A stretch of DNA of 42,736 nucleotides from an uncultured Clostridia bacterium (GTDB lineage Bacteria > Bacillota > Clostridia > Lachnospirales > Anaerotignaceae), in NCBI GenBank assembly GCA_937901125.1, contig CALCGT010000048.1, forward strand, positions 1 through 42,736, written 5' to 3'. The translations under genes were made by a program, and so were the position numbers. The notes under the pieces were generated by a model. That model worked only from the letters and a program-made list of their open reading frames with translations, was not told the DNA's origin and made no database searches. Positions 23,261-29,967 of this stretch are shown here, one piece after another (within the stretch, counting starts at the first letter, position 1; every line of letters begins with the position of its first letter).

Positions 23261-24220
23261 ATGGCTAACTTTGTAGTATCCGGTACCCCTCATGTGCGTT
23301 CCAAAGAATCCATCCAGAGCATCATGCGTGATGTAATCATCGCTCTGGTACCCGCAACAGCGATGGGTATTTATTATTTCGGCCTGAAAGCACTGGTTCT
23401 GATCGTAGCTGCGATCGTATCCGCTGTTTTCTTTGAATGGCTGTATGAAAAAATCACAAAAAAACCCGTTACAATCAGCGACTTGTCCGCAGTTGTAACA
23501 GGTCTGTTACTGGCAATGAACCTGCCCGCATCCGCTCCCGTTTGGGTGCCCATCGTAGGTAGTGCATTTGCTATCATCTTTGCAAAACAGCTGTTTGGTG
23601 GTCTGGGTCAGAACTTCATCAACCCTGCACTGGCAGGTCGTGCGTTCCTGCTGGCTTCCTACCCTACAGAAATGACAACATGGACAGCACCCACAGGCTT
23701 CAGCGGTGCAGACGCAGTAGCAGTTGCTACACCCCTGTCCGAACTGAAAGCAGGAACAGGTCTGAGTGCTTCCTTGGGCGACCTAATCGGTGGTAACGTA
23801 GGCGGCTGTATCGGTGAAACATGTGCAATCGCACTGATCATCGGCGGTATCTACCTGCTGTACAAACATGTAATCAGCTGGAAGATTCCCGTAATCTACA
23901 TTGCAACAGTATTCATCCTGTTTGCTGTGATCGGCAGACATGGCGTAAGAATGCCTCTGCAGGAAATCATGGCTGGCGGCGTAATGCTGGGCGGTATCTT
24001 CATGGCAACAGACTACGCTTCTTCTCCCGTAACACCTAAGGGTCAGATCATCTTCGCTGTCGGCGCTGGTCTGATTACATATCTGATCCGTACATTCGGC
24101 GGTTACCCCGAAGGCGTATCCTACTCCATCCTGCTCATGAACGTTTGTGTACCTCTGATCGAAAGATTCACAGAGCCCACAATCTTCGGTGCATTACCTA
24201 AAACAAAGGAGGCGAAATAA
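23261..24220 (+). CDS. rnfD: Rnf complex subunit RnfD
   Basis: A 319-residue membrane protein with about 9-10 helices, homologous to NqrB. Typical parts are LSAVVTGLLLAMNLPASAPVW at about 79-99 (shown over 20 only as LSAVVTGLLLAMNLPAS), QNFINPALAGRAFLLASYP and ATDYASSPVTPKGQ. RnfD carries a covalent FMN on Thr. The corresponding Thr is probably Thr157 in DAVAVATPL, where related proteins have S-G-A-T-P-L, so the attachment motif is altered. It starts 18 bases after rnfC behind AAGGGGGAG. Confidence 0.95.
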   Translation: MANFVVSGTPHVRSKESIQSIMRDVIIALVPATAMGIYYFGLKALVLIVAAIVSAVFFEWLYEKITKKPVTISDLSAVVTGLLLAMNLPASAPVWVPIVGSAFAIIFAKQLFGGLGQNFINPALAGRAFLLASYPTEMTTWTAPTGFSGADAVAVATPLSELKAGTGLSASLGDLIGGNVGGCIGETCAIALIIGGIYLLYKHVISWKIPVIYIATVFILFAVIGRHGVRMPLQEIMAGGVMLGGIFMATDYASSPVTPKGQIIFAVGAGLITYLIRTFGGYPEGVSYSILLMNVCVPLIERFTEPTIFGALPKTKEAK

Positions 24221-24222
24221 GC

Positions 24223-24759
24223 ATGAACTCTAAAGCAGTAGTTAAACCCGCAATCGTTCTGCTGGTTATCGCCGGTGTAGCTGCAGGTCTGCTGGGCGTC
24301 GTTTCCGAAGTCACAGCTGCTCCTATCGCTGCACAGAATGAAAAAACATTGAACGAATCCATGACAGCAGTTATGCCTGACGCATCCTCCTTCGAACAGC
24401 TGGATGTCGAACTGACAGGCACAATCACAGCTGTATATCAGGCTGACAACGGCGGTTATGTTATCACAACAGCTCCCGGCGGTTTCGGCGGTGCTGTAAA
24501 CACAATGGTTGGTGTTGGTGCTGACGGCGTGATCACAGGTCTGCGTGTAACAGGTCACTCTGAAACACCCGGTCTGGGCGCAAAAGCAACAGATCCTTCC
24601 TTCTATGAACAGTTCGCAGGCAAATCCGGTTCTGTATCCGTAACAAAAGATGGCGGCGAAATCGTTCCCATCACAAGTGCAACAATTACATCCAGAACAG
24701 TGTGCGTAGGTGCACAGGAAGCTCTGGATTGGGTCGCAGCGAATGGAGGTGCTAACTGA
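24223..24759 (+). CDS. rnfG: Rnf complex subunit RnfG (FMN-binding)
   Basis: A 178-residue protein with one N-terminal membrane helix (about 9-30) and an extracytoplasmic FMN-binding domain. GLRVTGHSETPGLG near 106-119 is the family hallmark. The covalent FMN should sit on Thr154 in PITSATITS, matching the [S/T]-x-A-T flavinylation pattern with Ser in place of the usual Gly. The flavin transferase ApbE needed for this is not encoded in the window. Its stop overlaps the rnfE start (TGATG). Confidence 0.95.
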   Translation: MNSKAVVKPAIVLLVIAGVAAGLLGVVSEVTAAPIAAQNEKTLNESMTAVMPDASSFEQLDVELTGTITAVYQADNGGYVITTAPGGFGGAVNTMVGVGADGVITGLRVTGHSETPGLGAKATDPSFYEQFAGKSGSVSVTKDGGEIVPITSATITSRTVCVGAQEALDWVAANGGAN

Positions 24760-25355
24760 TGGCTAACCCTGTAAAATTGATTAAAAATGGTATCATCAAT
24801 GAAAACCCCACATTCGTACAGGTTATCGGTATGTGTCCTACACTGGCGGTAACATCTTCCGCGATCAACGGTATTGGTATGGGTCTGGCGGCAACAGCAG
24901 TACTGATTTGTTCCAACATTTTCATCTCTCTGCTGAGAAAGATCATTCCTGATACAGTACGTATCCCTTGCTTTATCGTAGTTATTGCTACATTCGTAAC
25001 AATCATCGAATTCCTTCTGAAGGCTTACGTTCCCAGTTTGTACGCATCCTTGGGTCTGTTTATTCCACTGATCGTAGTTAACTGTCTGATTCTGGCTCGT
25101 GCAGAAGCATTCGCATCCAAAAATGGTCCCGTTGCTGCTGCATTCGACGGTATCGGCATGGGTCTTGGTTTCACAATTGCCCTGGGCTGCATTGGTCTGG
25201 TTCGTGAATTCATCGGTTCCGGTACACTGTTCAACATGACAGTACTGCCCGAAGCATTCCCCAGAACACTGCTGTTCGTAATGGCTCCCGGTGCTTTCTT
25301 TACACTGGCTTGCCTGATGGCTATTCTGAACCATTTCAGAAATAAAAAAGCGTAA
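24759..25355 (+). CDS. rnfE: Rnf complex subunit RnfE
   Basis: A 198-residue membrane protein with six helices, homologous to NqrD. VIGMCPTLAVTSSAINGIGM (residues 22-41) holds the conserved Cys that takes part in the membrane-embedded iron-sulfur site formed with RnfA. LGLFIPLIVVNCLILARAEAF carries the second conserved Cys (about residue 109). It is translationally coupled to rnfG, whose 3' end contains its GGAGGT ribosome binding site. Confidence 0.95.
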   Translation: MANPVKLIKNGIINENPTFVQVIGMCPTLAVTSSAINGIGMGLAATAVLICSNIFISLLRKIIPDTVRIPCFIVVIATFVTIIEFLLKAYVPSLYASLGLFIPLIVVNCLILARAEAFASKNGPVAAAFDGIGMGLGFTIALGCIGLVREFIGSGTLFNMTVLPEAFPRTLLFVMAPGAFFTLACLMAILNHFRNKKA

Positions 25356-25372
25356 GAAGGAGGGGAAAATAA

Positions 25373-25951
25373 ATGAATCTGATCTTATTGATTTTGGCTG
25401 GCGTTTTCGTAAATAACTACGTAATGTCCCAGTTCTTAGGTATCTGCCCCTTCCTCGGTGTTTCCAAAAAGGTAGACACAGCGGCTGGTATGGGTATGGC
25501 CGTAATTTTCGTAATGTCCCTGGCGGCAGCAGCAGCATGGCTGGTATACAACCTGATTCTGGTGCCCCTGAACATTGTATATCTGTACAACATCGCGTTC
25601 ATTCTGCTGATCGCATCTCTGGTACAGTTCGTAGAAATGTTTCTGAAAAAATCCGCACCTGCTCTGTATCAGGCACTGGGCGTATTCCTGCCCCTGATCA
25701 CAACAAACTGTGCGGTACTGGGTGTAGCCGTAACAAACATGCAGAAAGGCTACAACTTCATCGAATCCGTTCTGAACGCAGTTGGTGGTGCGGCTGGTTT
25801 CGCACTGGCAATCGTTCTGTTTGCTGGTATTCGTGAAAGAATCGCTGATAATGACACACCGAAAGCCTTCGATGGTTTCCCTATGGCTCTGATCACAGCT
25901 GGTCTGATGTCCATCGCATTCCTGGGCTTCTCCGGTCTGATTAAACTGTAA
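25373..25951 (+). CDS. rnfA: Rnf complex subunit RnfA
   Basis: A 192-residue membrane protein with six helices, homologous to NqrE and the partner of RnfE. NNYVMSQFLGICPFLGVSKK (residues 14-33) and LGVFLPLITTNCAVLGVAV (about 103-121) carry the two conserved Cys residues of the membrane iron-sulfur centre. A GGAGGGG ribosome binding site precedes the ATG, and the length is normal. Confidence 0.96.
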   Translation: MNLILLILAGVFVNNYVMSQFLGICPFLGVSKKVDTAAGMGMAVIFVMSLAAAAAWLVYNLILVPLNIVYLYNIAFILLIASLVQFVEMFLKKSAPALYQALGVFLPLITTNCAVLGVAVTNMQKGYNFIESVLNAVGGAAGFALAIVLFAGIRERIADNDTPKAFDGFPMALITAGLMSIAFLGFSGLIKL

Positions 25952-25971
25952 TAGAAGGAGGGTAAAAGAAT

Positions 25972-26826
25972 ATGGATCCAATGAGTATTGTATTCCCCGT
26001 CCTGAGTATTGGCGGTATGGGCGTTGTTTTCGGCGCTTGTCTGGGTGTTGCAAGTGAAGTCTTCAAAGTTGATGAAGACCCTCGTATCGGCGAAGTACTG
26101 GGTGTTCTGCCCGGCGCTAACTGTGGTGGCTGCGGCTTCCCCGGTTGTGGTGGTTGTGCAGCTGCTATCGTTGCTGGTACAGCTCCCGTAAATGCTTGCC
26201 CCGTTGGTGGTGCAGGCGTTGCCGAAAAGGTCGGCGCAATCATGGGTATCGAAGCATCTGCTGCGGAACCCGTTGCTGCTTTTGTTAAGTGCGGTGGTAC
26301 TTGCGACAAAGCAAAAAATAAATATGATTATTTCGGTATTGACGACTGCAACATGGCTGTTCAGCTGGCAGGTCAGGGTGCAAAATCCTGTTCCTATGGC
26401 TGTCTGGGTCTGGGCAGCTGTAAGAAAGCATGTGCTTTCGGTGCTATCGAAATCGTTGACGGCGTAGCTGTAATCGATAAAGATAAATGTGTAGCTTGTG
26501 GTAAATGTGTATCCACTTGCCCTAAGCATATCATCGAACTGCTGCCCGCTAAAAAGAAAGTCAAAGTACAGTGTTCTTCCAAAGATATGGGTAAGAACGT
26601 AATCCCCAACTGCTCCGTTGGTTGTATCGCATGTAAGATCTGTGAAAAGAACTGTCCTTTCGATGCAATCCACGTAATCGACAATCTGGCTGTTATCGAC
26701 TACGATAAATGTAAAGCATGTGGTATCTGTGCTAACAAATGTCCTAAGGGCGTTCTGACAGGCAAGAGACCTGCTCAGCCTGCTGCTGCTGAAGCTCCCA
26801 AGGCAGAAGAAACAAAAGCTGAGTAA
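25972..26826 (+). CDS. rnfB: Rnf complex subunit RnfB (ferredoxin-type electron entry)
   Basis: A 284-residue protein with one N-terminal membrane helix (about 6-25). The cluster domain ANCGGCGFPGCGGC near 47-60 comes next. Then come CSYGCLGLGSCKKAC, CVACGKCVSTCP, CSVGCIACKICEKNC and CKACGICANKCP, so several [4Fe-4S] clusters are expected. RnfB accepts electrons from ferredoxin. The extra Cys-rich segments in the middle are usual for clostridial RnfB and make it longer than the proteobacterial form. A short Ala/Glu/Lys tail ends the protein. It is the last gene of the operon. Confidence 0.96.
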   Translation: MDPMSIVFPVLSIGGMGVVFGACLGVASEVFKVDEDPRIGEVLGVLPGANCGGCGFPGCGGCAAAIVAGTAPVNACPVGGAGVAEKVGAIMGIEASAAEPVAAFVKCGGTCDKAKNKYDYFGIDDCNMAVQLAGQGAKSCSYGCLGLGSCKKACAFGAIEIVDGVAVIDKDKCVACGKCVSTCPKHIIELLPAKKKVKVQCSSKDMGKNVIPNCSVGCIACKICEKNCPFDAIHVIDNLAVIDYDKCKACGICANKCPKGVLTGKRPAQPAAAEAPKAEETKAE

Positions 26827-26868
26827 GCTCCTCTGATAAAGGGCTGAATGATAATTCTGGCTTTCAAA

Positions 26869-26898
26869 GACTCTCCGAGAAATCGGAGGGTCTTTTTT
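26869..26898 (+). terminator. Terminator of the rnf operon
   Basis: GACTCTCCGA and TCGGAGGGTC form a 10-bp stem (one G-T pair) with a GAAA loop, followed by six T. Confidence 0.9.
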
Positions 26899-26911
26899 AT
26901 TTTCTGTTCCC

Positions 26912-26940
26912 TTTACCCCCACCCCATTTTATGCTAAAAT
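26912..26940 (+). promoter_or_regulatory. Promoter of the DUF4321 gene
   Basis: TTTACC (26912-26917), a 17-base spacer and an extended -10 TGCTAAAAT (TAAAAT at 26935-26940). Confidence 0.6.
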
Positions 26941-26977
26941 AGGGAGATGAAAAAACGAATCAAAGGAGGATTTTTCT

Positions 26978-27238
26978 ATGAGAGGTCGTTCCTCACAAAA
27001 TATATGGGTATTGGTTCTGCTGCTGCTGGCAGGTGTGGTACTGGGTGGATTCATCGCCAATATGCTGGGCAGTATTCCGGCGCTAAGCTGGCTGGCTTAT
27101 GGTAGCGACTTTGGTCTTTCTTCTCCCCTGGTTCTGGATCTGGGGGTATTGACACTGCAGTTTGGTCTAACCATCCGTTTCACTATCGCAGGTATCATCG
27201 GCATTGTTTTGGCATTCTTGATCTACAGAAAGTTATGA
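26978..27238 (+). CDS. Small DUF4321 membrane protein
   Basis: An 86-residue protein with two or three hydrophobic helices (WVLVLLLLAGVVLGGFIANM at 10-29 and TIAGIIGIVLAFLIY near the C-terminus). It ends with the short basic tail RKL. It resembles the DUF4321 family, often found just ahead of mreB in Clostridia; its function is unknown. AAAGGAGG lies 8 bases before the ATG. It has its own promoter and is followed by a terminator. Confidence 0.75.
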   Translation: MRGRSSQNIWVLVLLLLAGVVLGGFIANMLGSIPALSWLAYGSDFGLSSPLVLDLGVLTLQFGLTIRFTIAGIIGIVLAFLIYRKL

Positions 27239-27242
27239 TAAC

Positions 27243-27269
27243 AAAGGGCGCATAAAATGCCCTTTTTTT
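27243..27269 (+). terminator. Terminator of the DUF4321 gene
   Basis: AAAGGGC and GCCCTTT pair across a 9-base loop, followed by a run of T. Confidence 0.8.
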
Positions 27270-27326
27270 CTGTAGAAATCCACCAATAAAATCCATGCTT
27301 TTTTTCCGAAAAATACAATGCTTTTC

Positions 27327-27355
27327 TTGAAAAGAAAGCAAAAAAGCGGTATGAT
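27327..27355 (+). promoter_or_regulatory. Promoter of the mreB operon
   Basis: TTGAAA (27327-27332), a 17-base spacer and TATGAT (27350-27355), about 80 bases before mreB. Confidence 0.7.
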
Positions 27356-27439
27356 TAAATGTAAAGCAAAATTCAAAAGAATCAACGACTGCGGCAGATA
27401 GGCGGCGGCGTTTTCCAATAATGAAAGGGGTAAAAATCA

Positions 27440-28471
27440 ATGTTTGTTTCCAAAGATATGGGTATCGACCTGGGTACTGCCAATACTCTGGTTTACATGA
27501 AAGAAAAAGGCATTATCGTGAATGAACCTTCCGTTGTTGCCATCAACACACAGACAAGAGAAGTTCTGGCTGTGGGCAATGAAGCAAAGGACATGATCGG
27601 TCGTACACCCGGCAACATCGTTGCCATCCGTCCCATGAAGGACGGCGTTATCGCCGACTTTGATGTGACACAGGCAATGCTGCGTTATTTCATCAACAAG
27701 GCCTATGTGCGTTCCATGTTTGGGCCCAAGCCCCGCATCGTCATCTGTGTGCCTTCCGGCGTAACAGAAGTAGAAAAACGTGCGGTTTTGGAAGCTGCCA
27801 TCGCCGCAGGCTCCAAAGAAAAAGATACTTATCTGATTGAAGAACCCATGGCGGCTGCCATCGGAGCAGGTCTGCCCGTGGCGGAACCTACCGGCAGCAT
27901 GGTCGTTGATATCGGCGGCGGCACCAGCGAAGTAGCAATCATCTCCCTGGGCGGCATTGTAACCAGCACATCCCTCCGTGTGGCAGGGGATGCACTGGAT
28001 ACTGCCATCGTAAGCTACATCAAGAAAGAATTTGCTCTGGCCATCGGTGATCGCACTGCGGAAGAGATCAAGATCACCATTGGCTCTGCATATCCTTTGG
28101 AAAGAGAAGAAAAGATGGAAATTCGCGGACGCGACCTGGTAAGCGGTCTGCCCAAGACCATCGAAGTCAACTCTATCCATATCAGACAGGCCCTCAACGA
28201 ACCTGTAGATTCCATCATCAATAGCATCAAGCAGACACTGGAAGCAACACCTCCCGAATTGGCTGCAGATATTATGGAATACGGCATTACACTGACCGGC
28301 GGCGGTGCCCATCTGCGTGGTCTGAACCATCTGATCACAGCGGAAACAGGCATGCCCGTAAATATCGCCGACGAACCTCTGAACTGTGTCGCATTGGGCA
28401 CGGGTATGGTTCTGGAGCAGATCGATAAACTGAAATCTGTGCTGATCTCTCCCAGAAAAGCACTGTTCTGA
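27440..28471 (+). CDS. mreB: Rod shape-determining actin homologue MreB
   Basis: A 343-residue protein of the actin/Hsp70 fold. The phosphate-1 loop MGIDLGTANTLVYMKEKG lies at residues 7-24, phosphate-2 VVDIGGGTSEVAIISLGG near 154-171, and the adenosine motif TLTGGGAHLRGLNHLI near 283-298. It polymerises under the membrane and guides cell-wall elongation with MreC, MreD, RodA and PBP2, all encoded downstream. Length is typical. It starts at the first ATG after GAAAGGGG. Confidence 0.97.
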   Translation: MFVSKDMGIDLGTANTLVYMKEKGIIVNEPSVVAINTQTREVLAVGNEAKDMIGRTPGNIVAIRPMKDGVIADFDVTQAMLRYFINKAYVRSMFGPKPRIVICVPSGVTEVEKRAVLEAAIAAGSKEKDTYLIEEPMAAAIGAGLPVAEPTGSMVVDIGGGTSEVAIISLGGIVTSTSLRVAGDALDTAIVSYIKKEFALAIGDRTAEEIKITIGSAYPLEREEKMEIRGRDLVSGLPKTIEVNSIHIRQALNEPVDSIINSIKQTLEATPPELAADIMEYGITLTGGGAHLRGLNHLITAETGMPVNIADEPLNCVALGTGMVLEQIDKLKSVLISPRKALF

Positions 28472-28501
28472 TCCTAAAAACACCGAAAGGAGCATTTCAA
28501 T

Positions 28502-29434
28502 TTGCAGGAGTTTTTCTTAAAACATAAAAAGCATATCATCAGTGCGGGCATTGGGCTTCTGGTTTTGGTCACAGTCATTGCCAGCGGCAAAAAGCTGAAC
28601 GCCACTCTGCTGGAAAGCGCCATCGGTGTCGTTGTCACCCCGTTTCAGGATCTGACCACGGGGATCAGCAGCTGGGTAGACGAAACTGTCACAGCATCTC
28701 GCAGCAAAACAAATCTGAAAGAAGAAAACGAAGGCCTGAAAAACCAAATTGCTGAACTGATGGAAGAAAACAGACGTCTGTCTATGTATGAGGCAGAAAA
28801 CGCAAAGCTCTCTTCCCTGCTGAAGATTGCCCAAAGATATCCCGACTACGAAAGCGTCGGTGCGAAAATCATCGCCAAGGACCCCGGTGTCTGGTATGAC
28901 GGCTTCATCATCGATAAGGGTACCTCCAGCGATATCAGCGCAAACATGGTACTGATTGCCCCCGAAGGGCTGGTTGGCAAGGTTCTGGAAAGCGGCACCA
29001 CCTTCTCCAAGGCCCAGTCCATTCTGGACAGCCGTTCTTCTGTGCCTGCCAAAAGCGTGCGTACAGGCGATCTGGGCGTAGTAAAAGGAGATTATACCCT
29101 TTCCAACAACGGTCTTTGTAAAATGGAATATATCGACGGTGATGCGGAAATTATGGTGGGCGATGAAATCGTCACATCCCATCTGTCGGATATTTACCCC
29201 GAAGGGCTGGCGATCGGCAAAGTGCTGGAAATCGAAACCGATACCAACGGCCTAACAAAATATGCTGTCATCGAGCCTTATGTTGATCTGAAGCATTTGG
29301 ACACCATTCTGATCATTGATAAAAACAGCGCTCCCGTCGGCAAAACCGCCGTACCTGCTGCAGAAACAGCAGGTACCGGCGAAGAAGCCACAGAGCCTGA
29401 GGAAAACACTACAGGTACGGGGGTGGCTGAATGA
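28502..29434 (+). CDS. mreC: Rod shape-determining protein MreC
   Basis: A 310-residue bitopic membrane protein. A basic N-terminus and one helix at about 12-28 (IISAGIGLLVLVTVIAS) are followed by a coiled coil (about 70-100, KEENEGLKNQIAELMEENRR). The extracytoplasmic beta domain ends near residue 275. A Thr/Glu/Ala-rich low-complexity tail finishes the protein. It starts at TTG 28502, because AAGGAG lies about 9 bases upstream and no ATG fits. MreC links MreB filaments to PBP2. Its stop overlaps the mreD start (ATGA). Confidence 0.92.
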   Translation: MQEFFLKHKKHIISAGIGLLVLVTVIASGKKLNATLLESAIGVVVTPFQDLTTGISSWVDETVTASRSKTNLKEENEGLKNQIAELMEENRRLSMYEAENAKLSSLLKIAQRYPDYESVGAKIIAKDPGVWYDGFIIDKGTSSDISANMVLIAPEGLVGKVLESGTTFSKAQSILDSRSSVPAKSVRTGDLGVVKGDYTLSNNGLCKMEYIDGDAEIMVGDEIVTSHLSDIYPEGLAIGKVLEIETDTNGLTKYAVIEPYVDLKHLDTILIIDKNSAPVGKTAVPAAETAGTGEEATEPEENTTGTGVAE

Positions 29435-29943
29435 GGATCTCCATTACCGCACTGATTGTGTTTGTCAACTTTATATTGCAATCGACCCTGTTCCCTCATT
29501 TTGCCATTCAAGGGGTATTTCCCAATACAGCTCTCGTCATCGTCACCTCCTACGCATTGCTGCGGGGTAGCAAAGAGGGTGCACTGGTGGGCATTGGGGC
29601 AGGGTTTCTAATGGATGTGTTTTTCAACACCTACATCGGCTTTTATACCGCGCTGTATGTGATTTTCGGGGTGTTGTTCGGCCGCAGCCAGCGCAACTTT
29701 TACCGTGAAAACTATATCCTGCCCATCATTTTCTGTACGATCTCTACTGTGCTGTATCAAGTGATATTATATGTAACGGGATTTGTATTCCGCGGAGAAG
29801 GCAGCCTTCTTTATTTCCTATTCCGCATGCTCTTGCCCGAACTTGTCTATGTAGCAATCATCACAGTACCCCTGTACCGTATTTTGTTCGGAATCAATGA
29901 ATGGCTGGAGCTGAAAGAAAAATACAAATACAGATTGTTTTAA
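29431..29943 (+). CDS. mreD: Rod shape-determining protein MreD
   Basis: A 170-residue membrane protein with five or six helices, typical of MreD (NFILQSTLFPHFAIQGVFPN near residues 11-30, GFLMDVFFNTYIGFYTALYV near 58-77). It completes the MreBCD elongation complex. The ATGA overlap with mreC suggests coupled translation. Confidence 0.9.
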   Translation: MRISITALIVFVNFILQSTLFPHFAIQGVFPNTALVIVTSYALLRGSKEGALVGIGAGFLMDVFFNTYIGFYTALYVIFGVLFGRSQRNFYRENYILPIIFCTISTVLYQVILYVTGFVFRGEGSLLYFLFRMLLPELVYVAIITVPLYRILFGINEWLELKEKYKYRLF

Positions 29944-29967
29944 ACTGTTTCCCCATAGGAGGAACCG

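Noticed and set aside
21857..23293. Long antisense frames opposite the rnf and mreB genes
   Set aside because: The strong codon bias of the real genes keeps the opposite strand open; the translated products are low-complexity.
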